The position numbers and the translations under genes were made by a program. The notes below the pieces were generated by a model. It saw only the letters and a program-made list of their open reading frames with translations. It had not been told where the DNA came from and searched no databases. From Lucinisca nassula (Eukaryota; Mollusca; Bivalvia; Lucinida; Lucinidae): 64,000 bases of DNA. Position 1 is the stretch's first letter. The number at the start of each line of letters is the position of its first letter. Of the stretch, positions 1 through 10,235 are shown in pieces. The stretch covers positions 172,629,994 to 172,693,993 of the forward strand of contig OY757012.1 in assembly GCA_963580285.1 (NCBI GenBank), in the 5' to 3' direction.

Positions 1-80
1 ACAAAATTGGAAGCAACGTCTCCAAAATGACCTTTACGGTATTGACGGGGACGTTAAACCTCACTTCAAGCATACCAATC
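1..80 (+). repeat. CAAA-tailed SINE-like repeat (family C), 3' end only
   Basis: Matches the last ~70 bp of family C (GGAAGCAACGTCTCC ... GACGGGGACGTTAAACCTC). The 5' part lies outside the window. Confidence 0.7.
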
Positions 81-439
81 GACCATACGACTGGCTAAAT
101 GTACCTTTTACACTTTTCAAAGTCCAGGATACATGTAATAATAGGAAAAGTGGTTAGACAAGAGATCCTAAAACGGTCTAATAGAAAATGTAACTCAGAT
201 AATTCGTTCAACTAAAAGTCGATGAACGCAATTCTGCGAAATTTATTGCGTTTCAATGTAATACTAAAAGCAAAGTATATTAAATTTATTACTAGAATCC
301 GATGTACATTTGTTTTGGCAATTGATCACGATGAAAAAAAGTTTATATCAACACCATTAGTACGAAAAATCCATGCGATACAGTGACACAATGCTAGTAT
401 TCTCCATTATCATGATGATAAATGATATTGTTATTCCCC

Positions 440-475
<36 letters not shown>

Positions 476-717
476 CATGTGTGTGCGTGTGTGCGTATGC
501 GAGTGCGTTTTTGCTTGAATGTATTTATTTGTTACTTCATTATGTGCTTTTGAAATGGATATGACATAAGAAGGCACCTTTAAAAGCACGATGGGATTTT
601 GGACAACAATATGAAGCTGGCAATGTACAATTGACACGTATATACATACCGATAAACATACAACGACTCTGTATGTGTACTTTTGATAATAAAATAGATC
701 TTGTAGGTACTCTGTAA
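81..717. other. No gene; GA microsatellite at about 440-476
   Basis: AT-rich sequence with no convincing coding region. A GAGA run at about 440-476, followed by a GTGTGCGT stretch, creates low-complexity reading frames on both strands that I do not treat as genes. Confidence 0.6.
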
Positions 718-719
718 TG

Positions 720-985
720 GCCTCCGCCCATCGGGGCTTGGAGAATAGATTGGGCTGCGTGGTGCTTCCTAGCAGAGCACACTTTGACCACACATGAGTA
801 CTTTTAAACCGCTTAGAAGGCCAACGCCTGCCCAGGCAAAATGGTAAAACCGTCCATGCATATAATCCCTATTTGTTTCATTGGGCGACATAACATCTCA
901 ATGTCGGGTAAAGGTCCCATAAAATTGGAAGCAAGGTCTCTAAAATTACCTAAATAGTGTTGGCGTGGACGTTAAATCTCAAATC
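720..985 (+). repeat. Family C SINE-like repeat, near full length
   Basis: Runs from CCGCCCATCGGGGCTTGGAG to the AAATCTCAAATCAAACAAA tail. Carries the family landmarks: GAGTACTTTTAAACCGCTTAG, the TTTCATTGGGCGAC stretch and GACGTTAAA near the tail. Confidence 0.75.
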
Positions 986-989
986 AAAC

Positions 990-1490
990 AAAGTACTCCA
1001 TACTACAAGCAATACGGATAATTACACTGCAGTCAATGGAATGTAGTCGGAAAATGCGTCGTCATATAAAATAAGAATAGACTGTGGCCACTAATGGCCA
1101 CTTATGGTGGACATTACAGCAGAGCCAATAAATGCGAGTTGGAGAACGCAATAGGATGCATATATTTGATGTAGAAGCCAACTTACAGAAAGACAGCGTA
1201 CAGTTTAGGTTTCTACAATGCTTCAGTGCAATAACTCAAAAACTCTAATTTATTAAGAATGTGTCGAAAAAATATGTTCGATCGCAATTCTGGGCACCCA
1301 GAATGAGAAATGCTATTTACCCTTTGGTTAGCTTTTAAATTTCGAAAATCGACGTGCATTGGGGGGGGGGGGGAGACAAGACGTGTCTGTGAAACACCAA
1401 TTCAAGCTGACAAATGTCTTGATCGAGGTCACAGGTTCGAAATATTGTCTCCAAGAGAAAGATCTTTATGGCAAGTAATAATGGGGATAA
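990..1490. other. Gene-free stretch with a poly-G run at 1362-1373
   Basis: I see no known repeat or coding signature here apart from the G run. Confidence 0.5.
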
Positions 1491-1499
1491 CACATCTGT

Positions 1500-1735
1500 G
1501 TGACACAAGGCAGTCTTTCGAGGATTGCGGCCGCGTAAAATCGATTTAAGCTACCCAGTGGAATTCGTTTCACTGACCCCTCGAAGGCGGTTCTACTGTT
1601 ACGGTTTATTTTTGTTAAAGTTTGTCTTTGAGTGTGTGTATCGCTTATATTTTTGTTTTGGTTAGCCAAAAGGTCATTTTGTGGGAAAGTAACTGTCCTT
1701 TTGGCTTTCCGCTATTGGTGTTTCCACCAACAGTT
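1500..1735 (+). repeat. PLE 3' UTR fragment
   Basis: Matches the 3' untranslated part of the Naiad-like PLE: the segment from GGCCGCGTAAAATCGATTTA through TTGGTTAGCC to CTTTCCGCTATTGG. Fragments of this tail recur across the window and explain several similar but spurious reading frames. Confidence 0.75.
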
Positions 1736-2005
1736 GGACTCGAGACCTTTCGCCGATTGCTTATGTATCGACCTAACATTAACATTTAAATTTGAGTTAT
1801 GTTGCAAATGTTCACGCAATTATCACTGATCGGGGAAGGTTTGTTTTGTTTTGGATAGCCAATTGGCCAATTTTGGGAAAGTAACTGTCCTTTTGGCTTT
1901 CCGATGGTGTTTCCATTAGGGTCTAGTTATTTCATGTTTGTGTTTCTTTCCCTTTGGTGACTCGGATGGGAACTGTGTGTCACTTCTATTTTTCATTTCT
2001 ACTAA
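1727..2005 (+). repeat. Left arm of a large inverted repeat containing PLE 3' UTR
   Basis: Begins at CAGTTGGACTCGAGACC, passes through TTATGTATCGACC and GTTGCAAATGTTCACGC, then continues as PLE 3' UTR (GGATAGCCAATTGGCC to ATGGGAACTG). The reverse complement of this whole order is found at 2985-3283. Confidence 0.75.
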
Positions 2006-2106
2006 ATGGTCACTTTCCTGTTGAAACTTTTTGACTTTTTTTTTCTTTTTTATTCTCCAAACATAGCATGCGGATGCTCTGTTTTGGAGCAGAGATACGA
2101 ACAAAA

Positions 2107-2186
2107 TGTATACGTCCGTAAACCCGTTTTCTCCATGTAATGCGGGTTTTACGGGGGTGTTCGTTTCACGTACTTGTTATAATGAT
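2107..2186 (+). repeat. B-type MITE remnant (one terminus)
   Basis: Only the right shoulder remains: GTAAACCC ... GGGGGTGTTCGTTTCACG followed by a decayed CTTGTTATAATGATG end. The palindromic core is absent. Confidence 0.5.
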
Positions 2187-2540
2187 GTATATGCCGAACT
2201 TAGAAGATATGTGGTACCTGGTTTAAAGTGAGAAACCTAGATTGAATCTTAAAAAAAATCAAAACACAGGTCGAAGTTCACAGTATAATGTTATGTGGCA
2301 ACTAGTTCCAAAATCAAGCCAGAGATCAACTACATTCCGGTTCTCCCACAAGCAAAACAAATGTGAAAGCTGTATTGCAACTGATTGAAAAATGTTAAGC
2401 GTAGAAGTTTTTGTCAAATACAGGCGAACAAAAAGACGGACAGATCCTTGATACATATTGCGAATCGCGAATCGAATGTCTGGCAAACATTGCAATGAGT
2501 CTAGCGATCGCTGGCATCGTTTATGTATTGCAAAATAGAA
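2187..2540. other. Unassigned sequence
   Basis: Nothing recognised. Two overlapping open frames on opposite strands look like chance; part of one is antisense PLE 3' UTR. Confidence 0.5.
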
Positions 2541-2544
2541 GTGG

Positions 2545-2668
2545 AGGCAATGATCAGGAACCGATACAATCAACCCATAGCTCCCATCAGAGACACCAAA
2601 GGGAAAGAAACACAAAAATGAAACAACAGACCCTAATGGAAACATCAATAGCGGAAGTCTGTAGAAGT
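2545..2668 (-). repeat. PLE 3' terminus fragment
   Basis: Reverse complement of the PLE end: AGTGGAGGCAATGATCAGG, then CATCAGAGACACCAAAGGGA, to AATAGCGGAAG. Confidence 0.8.
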
Positions 2669-2672
2669 GGTA

Positions 2673-2958
2673 TGTATCACCTTCGTGGCTTGGAGAAGTA
2701 GATTGGGGTACATGGTGATTCCATGCAGAGCTGAAACCAACCGCACAAGTTTAGTATGTTCTAAGAATGGTAACCCTTTGGAAGCATGTGTACCCTGCTG
2801 GCCCAGGCAAAGTGGTGCGATCCGGACCGCCCCTGCATACAGACCCTTTTGGTGTGTTTGGGCGATAGGGCTTCAGATTCCATTTCATCAGCGTCTCCAG
2901 ATTGACATATATAGTGTTGACGGGGACATAAAAACTCAATTTAAACAAACAAACGGTT
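2673..2958 (+). repeat. Family C SINE-like repeat
   Basis: Near-complete copy from CTTCGTGGCTTGGAGAAGTAG to the AAACAAACAAACGG tail, joined directly to the PLE fragment on its left. Confidence 0.75.
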
Positions 2959-2984
2959 ACACAAACCAAAGTATTTCTTACTTA

Positions 2985-3283
2985 AAAACAGAAGTGAAGG
3001 CAATGATCAGGAATCGATACAGTTAACACACAGCTCCCACCAGTGACACCAAAGGGAAAGAAACACAAACATGAAATTACCAGACCCTCATGTACACATG
3101 AATAGCGGAAAGCCAAAAGGACAGTTACTTTCCCAGAAAATGGCAAATTGACTATCCAAAAGAAAATAAACTTTCCCCGATCAGTGATAGTTGCGTGAAC
3201 ATTTGCAACATAACTCAAATTCAAAAGTTAACGTTATGTCGATACATAAGCAATGGACGAAAGGTCCGGGGTCAAACTGTTGG
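2985..3283 (-). repeat. Right arm of the large inverted repeat
   Basis: Reverse complement of 1727-2005: PLE 3' UTR first (AGAAGTGAAGGCAATGATC), then GCGTGAACATTTGCAAC, GTCGATACATAAGC and GGTCAAACTGTTGG. Arms are ~280-300 bp with scattered differences. Confidence 0.75.
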
Positions 3284-3498
3284 TTTCGCACAGCCTTTTT
3301 CTAAGTTTTATAGACGTCATTTCGATTTCAGTTTCAAAATTCAATGTTGTTCTTAAAGCTCTTCTCCAGCAAGGCATACCTGAACCTGAATTTTATGGTG
3401 ACTTACAACATAAATTCAGAAACATATATGCTTGCAATGTTTTCAGTACCCAGTTTCGTAAAAACCTTCTTCTGTATGGAAGATTGGATACAAGATAA
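3253..3498 (+). pseudogene. Naiad-like PLE ORF, C-terminal fragment (part 1)
   Basis: Open frame ending in residues like the region after the RT in the PLE: GIPEPEFYGDLQHKFR and FSTQFRKNLL. The minus-strand copy at 35.1-35.3 kb carries FSTQFRKIV in the same place, so this is the same protein. The reading is broken at 3499 by a SINE and resumes at 3829. It is a 5'-truncated, non-functional copy. Confidence 0.75.
3485..3498. repeat. Target-site duplication, left copy
   Basis: TGGATACAAGATAA, 14 bp, repeated exactly at 3829-3842 on the other side of the SINE. Confidence 0.9.
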
Positions 3499-3828
3499 TG
3501 TGTGTGTGAATTCGGGTTTAACGTCGCTTTCAACAATTTTTCAGTCATATCACGACGGTGTCTGGTTGCGACAGGGAGCTCAATGCTCAAGTTTATAGTG
3601 CTGCCTCACTGAAGTATCATGTCCCAGACACATTACATGATACCACACCCAGTCACATTATCCTGACACTGGATCGACCAGTCCTAGCTCTACCCCGTAA
3701 ATCTGAGTGCCAAACGAGGAGCAGCTAGTACCATTTTTAACGACTTTGGTATGTCGCGGCCCGGGATCGAACCCGAGACCTCCCGTTCCCCGGAGCGGAC
3801 ACTCTACCAACTGAGCTATCGGGGCCGG
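3499..3828 (-). mobile_element. tRNA-derived SINE (S1) with CA-type tail
   Basis: On the minus strand the 5' head is tRNA-like: an A box (TAGCTCAGTTGGTAGAG) and a B box (GGTTCGATCCC) at the right end of the feature. The body follows, then a short (CA)n tail, seen on the plus strand as TGTGTGTG at 3499. It is flanked by a perfect 14 bp duplication and interrupts a PLE reading frame. A second copy sits at 40799-41140. The tRNA-like head is a retroposon promoter, not a tRNA gene. Confidence 0.9.
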
Positions 3829-3960
3829 TGGATACAAGATAAATGTTGTATGTATGGCATTTAACCAAATCACTGCTGATAATTTTGCTTCCCTCTTAAA
3901 CTGCACGCCGTTGGGTGTGGCCTCAGACTGTATGACGGCTCAAGCCTTGAGACTTGTCTC
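3829..3960 (+). pseudogene. Naiad-like PLE ORF, C-terminal fragment (part 2)
   Basis: Resumes the PLE frame after the SINE: INVV, then FNQITADNFASLLNCTPLG. Matching versions appear at 57470-57600 (+) and 35100-35290 (-), all ending shortly after a NCTPxG motif. Followed by PLE 3' UTR. Confidence 0.75.
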
Positions 3961-4005
3961 TGGTCGGGCCTACCGTAGTCCAAATTTTGGTTTTCCTTTG
4001 CTCCC

Positions 4006-4285
4006 CATCACGAAAACACGCCTATATAATTTTGACCCCTCGAACCCCACTTTCATACAGTAAAACTGGGGTTTGCAGGGGTAATACTTATTTTTCTTAT
4101 TTCTGCTCTAAAATATAGATTGTGGGTACTCGTTAGAACCGCCTCGATGAGGCGGTTCTAACGAGTACCCACAATCTATATTTTGAGCAGAATTAAAAAA
4201 AAATATCACAATTTTTCATCTTAAATTTTTTATTTTTTCGGAGATAAAGGTTACAATGTATTTGAATAGGCGTGTTTCCGTAATG
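4006..4285. mobile_element. A-type palindromic MITE
   Basis: 280 bp. Terminal inverted repeats CATCACGAAAACACGCCTAT / AATAGGCGTGTTTCCGTAATG. The centre is a ~105 bp near-perfect palindrome around GAACCGCCTCGATGAGGCGG. Non-coding, so mobilised in trans if at all. Nested in PLE 3' UTR. Confidence 0.9.
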
Positions 4286-4640
4286 CGTAATTCAGTTATT
4301 CCATGCTTCGAGTCCTCATCGTTGTTACATCTCTGAATTGATGTTTATGTTTTCGGAGGTGTTGCACTGATGGGTTAGAAATCCTCCCTGCGGACTGAAC
4401 ATATTATTTGTCCAAACCACAACAGAACCAAGGTCGAGGATTGTGGTGGCTGCTTAAAATCGATTTATGCCCCCTCCCCACCCCACCCAACTGACCGTTC
4501 GACAGTTCCAAGGCGGATCTTCTGTTTTTGTTTATTATTGTTATACTATTATGTTTTATTTTGGATAGTCATTTGGCCATTTTGTGGGAAAGTAACAGTT
4601 CGTTTGGCTTTTATGCTTTCCGCTTGTGAAGTTTTCATTA

Positions 4641-4921
4641 CATTACGAAAACACGCTGATACAAATACATTGTAACATTTATCGCCGAAAAAAATGAAAA
4701 TTGTAAGATGAAAAATTGTGATATTTTTCTTATTTCTGCTCAAAATATAGATTGCTGGTACTCGTTAGAACCGCCTCCTCGAGGCGGTTCCAACGAGTAC
4801 CCATTACGTATATTTTGGAGCAGAAATAAGAAAAATAAGGTTTACCCATGTAAAACCCAGTTTTTCTATATAAAAGTGGGGTCTGAGGGGGTCAAAATTA
4901 TAAAGCTGTGTTTTCGTCATG
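4641..4921. mobile_element. A-type palindromic MITE
   Basis: Ends CATTACGAAAACACGCTGAT and a decayed GCTGTGTTTTCGTCATG; core GAACCGCCTCCTCGAGGCGG. Nested in the same PLE 3' UTR as its left neighbour. Confidence 0.9.
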
Positions 4922-5035
4922 ATAGCGAGGTTATTTTATGTTCATGGTTCTTTCCCTTTCGTGTATTTGATGGGAGGTGTGAGTTTATTGTATCGATTCC
5001 TCACAATTGCCTTCACTTTTACTATTTTTTTTTCT

Positions 5036-5765
5036 TTTTCTCAGCATTTCAGTTGTTTCATGCTGTAGACTCCCCATCGTTGTTTCATCTCTGTATTCGT
5101 TTGATTTTTATGTTCTCGGAGATGTTGCACAATCCTTTATGCGGTCAGAACATATTATTGGTCTAAACCACGAAATCACCAAGCCACGTAAAATCGATTT
5201 AAGCCCCTAGTGAAAACACATTACTGACCATTCAACGACGGTTCTTCTGTTGTGTGTTTTATTGTTACAGTTCGTCTTTGCTTGTATTTATTGCTAATAT
5301 GTTTTTAATTTGGATAGCCGTTTGGCCATTTTGAGGGAAAGTAACTTCCGTTTTGGCTTTCCGCTTGGAACGTTTTCATTATGATGAATTTGTGTTTTGT
5401 TTGTGCTTCTTCCATCATTGAAACACGCCTATATAATTTTGACCCGCTTGAACCCCACTTTTATATAGTAAAACTGGGGTTTACAGGGGTAAACCTTATT
5501 TTTCTTGTTTCTGCTCTATAATATCGATTGTGGGTACTCGTTAGAACCGCCTCAATGAGGCGGTTCTAACGAGTACCCACAATCTATATTTTTAGCAGAA
5601 ATAAGAAAACTATCAAAATTATTCGTCTCAAAATTTTCATTTTTTCGGCGATAAAGGTTGCAATGTATTTGTATAGGCGTGTTTTCGTAATGCCCTGTAG
5701 TGTTTGGGATGGGAGGTATGAGGTAGTTGTAGCGATTCCTGATCATTTGCCATAACTTCTATTTT
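5036..5765 (+). repeat. Second PLE 3' UTR copy, split by a MITE
   Basis: Starts inside the UTR (TCTCAGCATTTCAG), i.e. 5'-truncated, and ends at CGATTCCTGATCATTTGCC and ACTTCTATTTT. Same orientation as the copy before it; interrupted at 5413-5692. Confidence 0.75.
5413..5692. mobile_element. A-type palindromic MITE
   Basis: Ends CATCATTGAAACACGCCTAT and TATAGGCGTGTTTTCGTAATG; core GAACCGCCTCAATGAGGCGG, arms nearly identical. Nested in PLE 3' UTR. Confidence 0.9.
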
Positions 5766-5780
5766 ATATATATTTGGGTC

Positions 5781-6025
5781 CATCTTGTTCATGAAATGAA
5801 TACCCCTCTAAACCCAACTTTATATAGAGAAGAAAAGTGGGTTTACAGGGGTATGTATTATTTTGTCTATTTCTGCTTTGGGGTATTTGATTGTTGGTAC
5901 CCGTTGAAGCCGCCTCATTGTGTAACCTAAATTCGAAGTATAATTAATAAAAATATCAAATTGTCATCGAAAAAGTAGCCATTTTGTACAAATGCACTGT
6001 GTCACATGGGTATGTAATCTTAATG
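5781..6025. mobile_element. B-type MITE, core half deleted, next to GPB5
   Basis: Left end decayed (CATCTTGTTCATGAAATGAA), right shoulder AAAGTAGCCATTTTG and GTATGTAATCTTAATG. The right arm of the palindrome is missing after CCGCCTCATTG. It ends 70 bp before the splice acceptor of the GPB5 start exon. Confidence 0.75.
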
Positions 6026-6084
6026 TTCGCTGAGTGCACGTGTCTGGCCCTATTTCGCATGTTGGCGCTCATGAATGTCAATTC

Positions 6085-6095
6085 TTCTTTTCCAG
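6085..6095 (+). promoter_or_regulatory. 3' splice site before the GPB5 start codon
   Basis: TTCTTTTCCAG directly followed by ATAAG and the ATG at 6101. It implies an upstream non-coding exon that I could not locate. Confidence 0.65.
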
Positions 6096-6100
6096 ATAAG

Positions 6101-6337
6101 ATGAAGCAACATCGTTTGTCACCTCCTGTAATTAGCCTTATATGTTGGACATTCGCTCTGCTGGTGTCCTTTCATCGTTGTGAAGGTCAGATAAATCCAT
6201 TAACTACGCTTGGATGTCATTTGAGAGAGTACACGTATGAAATATCTAAAGCCTTGGTTTCTGAAACAGGCGAATACATGCCGTGTTCTGATAAAGTCAC
6301 CGTTTATTCGTGCTGGGGAAGATGTGATTCTTATGAG
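6101..6337 (+). CDS. GPB5: Glycoprotein hormone beta-5 (thyrostimulin beta), coding exon 1
   Basis: Encodes residues 1-79 of a secreted cystine-knot hormone subunit; in other animals GPB5 pairs with GPA2 and the dimer activates an LGR-type receptor. Seen: ATG at 6101, five bases after a good 3' splice site (TTCTTTTCCAG, ending 6095), so a 5' UTR intron is likely. Residues 10-24 are hydrophobic (VISLICWTFALLVSF) and form a signal peptide, with cleavage probably near CEG-Q (28-30). The mature part has GCHLREYTYE (38-47), matching the GC-REFTF start of vertebrate GPB5, then Cys62 and the knot motif CWGRC (71-75, the CxGxC pattern). The exon ends after TAT GAG; the donor GTATAT at 6338 is in phase 0. 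The frame is also open upstream to 5984, but that part lies before the acceptor and inside a MITE. Family assignment is from my knowledge of the family, without a search; confidence is high because all ten cysteines fit once exon 2 is joined. Confidence 0.9.
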
Positions 6338-6582
6338 GTATATATTTCTTAATTATTTCATCACGTTAAGAAGTCCATGAATATTATCAGCATTTGATGT
6401 AGAAAAGAGTGCATTTAAAATGTCGGCCGATGAAGGTTGTTCGCTTGTTCGTCCATTCATGGCCAGTTTGAGAATAAAGCCCAAACATGTAACTCTTAAA
6501 CAACTCCGATTACTTTGATTTTTTTTTTTCGGAAATGATTTACATCCATTTGATAACTTTTAGACAATGGGCTTGTTATTTT

Positions 6583-8215
6583 TAGCTCACCTGTCACGTA
6601 GTGACAAGGTGAGCTTTTGGGATTACTTTTTGTTCGTCGTCCGTCGTGCGTCCGTGCGTGCGTCCGTAAACTTTTTCTTCAAACGACGTCTCCTCCTAAA
6701 CCACTGATCGGATTTTGACCAAACTTCACAGGAATGATCCTTAGGTGGCCCCCTTTCAAAGTTGTTCAAATGGTTCTGGTCCGTTGCACATATAGGTCAC
6801 AGGAGCCAAAAATAGATTTTTTCACCGAAAACTTAAAAAATCTTCTTCTCTGAAACCGCAAGGCCCAGGACATTGATATTTGGTATGAAGCTTCATCTAG
6901 TGGACCCCTACCAAGATTGTTCAAATTATAGTGCTGGGGCCAAAAATGCCCCCCCCCCCCCCCGCACCGGGGCCCTTTGGTTTTACATGGGCTTATATAG
7001 GGTGAATCTTTAAAAATCTTCTTCTCTGAAACCGCAAGCCCAGGTCTTTAATATTTGGTATGAAGCTTCATCTAGTGGACCCCTACCAAGATTGTTCAAA
7101 TTACAGTGCTGGAGCTAAAAATGCCCTCGCACCGGGGCCCTTTGGTTTTACATGGGCTTATATAGGGATATTCTTTAAAAATCTTCTTCTCTGAAACCGC
7201 AAGGCCCAGGTCTTTGATATTTGGTATGAAGGTTCATCTAGTGAACCCCTACCAAGATTGTTCAAATTATAGTGCTGGGGTCCAAAATGCCCCCGCCCCG
7301 GGGCCCTTTTGTTTTACATGGGCTTTTATAGGGAAAATCTTTAAAAATCTTCTCTGAAACTGCAAGGTCTAGGCCTTTGCTATTTGGTATGAAACTTCAT
7401 CTAGTGGACCCCTATCAAGATTGTTCAAATTATAGTGCTGGGGCAAAAATGCCCCCGCCCCAGGGCCCTTTGGTTTTACATAGGCTTATATAGGGAAAAT
7501 CTTTAAAAATTTTCTACTCTGAAACTGCAACGCCCAGGTTTTTGATATTTGGTATGAAGCTTCATCTTGTGGACCTCTACCAAGATTGTTCAAATTATAG
7601 CCCTGGGGCCAAAAATGCCCCCGCACCGGGGCCATTTGGTTTTACATAGACTTATATAGGAAAAATCTTGAAAAATCTTTTTCTCTGAAACCACAAGGCT
7701 TAGGTCTTTGATATTTGTTATGAAGCTTCAGCAAGTGGACCTCTAACAAGATTGTTCAAATTATAGCCCTGAGACCAAAAAATGCCCCCGCCATGTGGCC
7801 CTTTGGTTTTACATTAACTTATGTAGGGAAAATCTTTAAAAATCTTCTCTGAAACCACAAGGCTTAGGTCTTTGATATTTGCTATGAAGCTTCAGCTAGT
7901 GGACCTCTACCAAGATTGTTCAAATTATAGCTCTGGGGCCAAAAATGTCCCCTCTCCGGGGCCCTTTGGTTTTACATAGACTTATATAGGGAACATCTTG
8001 TTTTACATAGACTTCTATATGCAGGATAAACCTTTAAAATCTTCTTCTCTGAAACCACAAAGCCCAGGCCTTTCATATTCGATATGAAGCTTCATCTTGT
8101 AGACCTCTACCAAGATTGTTCAAATTATAGCCCTGGGGCCAAAATGGACCCTGCCCGGGGCCCACTTGTTATACAATGGATCAGGTGAGCTAACCAGGGC
8201 CCTCTGGGCCCTCTT
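6583..8215 (+). mobile_element. AGCTCACC-type element with ~165 bp internal tandem repeats
   Basis: Starts AGCTCACCTGTCACG ... GACAAGGTGAGC (small hairpin) and closes with GGATCAGGTGAGCT, so AGCTCACCTG is inverted at the two ends. A GTCGTCCGTC/GTGCGTCC stretch follows the head. The body is eight diverged copies of a ~165 bp unit with landmarks CTTCTCTGAAACCGCAAG, GATATTTGGTATGAAGCTTC, AAGATTGTTCAAATTATAG and GGGGCCCTTTGG. No coding capacity. Confidence 0.8.
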
Positions 8216-9672
8216 GTGTTTTATATTAGGATCACTTTTTGTCTGTCATCCGTGCTTAACAATTTCTACAAACGACATCTCCTCCTAAACCACTGATCGA
8301 ATTTTGACCAAACTTCACAGAAATGATCCTTAGGTGGACCCCTTTCAAAGTTGTTCAAATGGTTCCGGTCCGTTGCACATATAGGTCACAGGAGCCAAAA
8401 ATAGATTTTTTTCACCGAAAACTTTAAAAATTTCTTCTCTGAAACCGCAAGGCCGCGGTCTTTGATATTTGGTAGGAAGCTTCATCTAGTGGACCCCTAC
8501 CAATATTGTTCAAATTATAGTGCTGGGGCCAAAAATGCCCCCGCCCCAGGCCCTTTGGTTTTACATGGGCTTATATAGGGAAAATCTTTAAAAATCTTCT
8601 TCTCTGAAATCGCAAGGTCCAGGTCTTTGATATTTGGTATGAAGCTTCATCTGGTGGACCCCTACCAAGATTGTTCAAATTATAGTGCTTGGGCCAAAAA
8701 TGCCTCCGCCCCTGGGCCCTTTGGTTTTACATGGGCTTATATAGGAAAAATCTTTAAAAATCTTCTTCTCTGAAACCACAAGGCCAAGGTCTTTGATATT
8801 TGGTATGAAGCTTCATCTAGTGGACCCCAACCAAGATTGTTCAAATTATAGTACTGGGGCCAAAAATGCCCCCGCCCCGGGGCCATTTGGTTTTACATGG
8901 GCTTATATAGGGAAATTCTTTAAAAATCTTCTTCTCTGAAACCGCAAGGCCCAGGTCTTTGTTATTTGGTATGAAGCTTTCTATAGTAGACCCCTACCAA
9001 GAATGTTCAAATTATAGTGCTGTAGCCAAAAATGCCCCCGCCCCGGGGCCCTTTGGTTTTACATAGACTTATATAGGGAAAATCTTTAAAAATCTTCTAT
9101 GAAACCACAAGGCCTAGGTCTTTGATGTTTGGTGTAAAATTTCATCTAGTGGACCTCTATCAAGATTGTTAAAATTATAGCCATTGGACCAAAAATGTCC
9201 CCGCCCCGAGACCCTTTGGTTTTACATGGGCTTATATAGGGAAATCTTTAAAAATCTTCTTCTCTGAAACTGCAAGGCCATGTCTTTGATATTTGGTATG
9301 GAGCTTCATCTAGTGGACCTCTACCAAGATTGAACAAATTATAGCCCTCGGGCCACAAATGCCCCCGCCCGGGGCCCTTTGGTTTCACATAGACTTATAT
9401 AGAGATAATCTTTGAAAATCTTCTTCTCTGAAACAGCAAGGCCCAGGTCTTTGATATTTGGTGTGAGCTCCATCTAGTGGACCTTTATCAAGATTGTTTA
9501 AATTAAAGCCCTGAGGCCAAAAATGCCCCCGCCCTGGCGCCATTTGGTTTAACATAGGTTCATGTATGGAATACCTTTAAAAAAATTCCTCTCTGAAACC
9601 GTAAGGCTCAGGTCTTTGATATTTGGTGTGTAGCTTCATTTGGTGGACCTTTGCCAAGATTGTTAAAATTAT

Positions 9673-9893
9673 CGGAGTGTCTATTGACAAACGTTTGTCA
9701 ATAGCACAAAGTCGGTAAAAATGCTATTGACAAACGTTTGTCAATAGCACAAAGTCGGTACAAATGCTATTGACAGACGTTTGTCAATAGCACAAACTCG
9801 GTAAAAATGCTATTGACAGACGTTTGTCAGTAGCACAAACTCGGTAAAAATGCAATTGACAGACGTCTTTCAGATTTCAGAGTCGAAATGCGA
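9673..9893 (+). repeat. Left TIR array of the foldback transposon
   Basis: Five iterations of the TTGACA(A/G)ACGTTTGTCAA palindrome at about 50 bp spacing, last one degraded to GACAGACGTCTTTCAG. Confidence 0.9.
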
Positions 9894-10235
9894 AAGTTTT
9901 TTTTTTATATTTCTTTTCAAGGATTTCTGTTTTTCCTGTCATTTCTGACAGAAACATAAACATAATAGATTTCATGTAACTTTTGTATTTTATCATATTT
10001 CTCTGTCTTTTCTCTCCTACGACTCATGTTGAAGTATCTAAAAGTCAGATTATGATTTAAGTACGATTCTTGGTTACATGGAAATATCTAGCGGGTAGAG
10101 GGGAGAGGGCGCAAAAATGTGTCGGTAGGGCAAAATTTAACCAATACTGTTGCTGAATTCGCCCATCTTTTCTAAGGGCTCATCTGCATCCTAGGTTTGT
10201 AGCATTGAAACCATTGTTTCAAATGCTGAGGATGA

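Larger units (their letters stand above)
3961..5030 (+). repeat. PLE 3' UTR with two nested MITEs
   Basis: PLE tail sequence lies at 3961-4005, 4286-4640 and 4922-5030, interrupted by MITEs at 4006-4285 and 4641-4921. The tail ends near TATCGATTCCTCACAATTGCC, the usual PLE terminus. Confidence 0.75.

Noticed and set aside
431..793. Minus-strand 120-codon frame
   Set aside because: Half is a GA/CA microsatellite and half overlaps a family C repeat in antisense.
3735..3828. tRNA gene on the minus strand (A and B boxes, closing stem)
   Set aside because: It is the head of SINE S1: an identical head with the same body occurs at 41070-41140, both flanked by target duplications.
5984..6100. Longer GPB5 start at 5984
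   Set aside because: The extra residues come from MITE and intron sequence upstream of a good splice acceptor, and the signal peptide starts at 6101.
9673..9893. CRISPR-like or operator array of palindromes
   Set aside because: The same array occurs inverted 2 kb away with a target duplication outside, so it is a transposon terminus.
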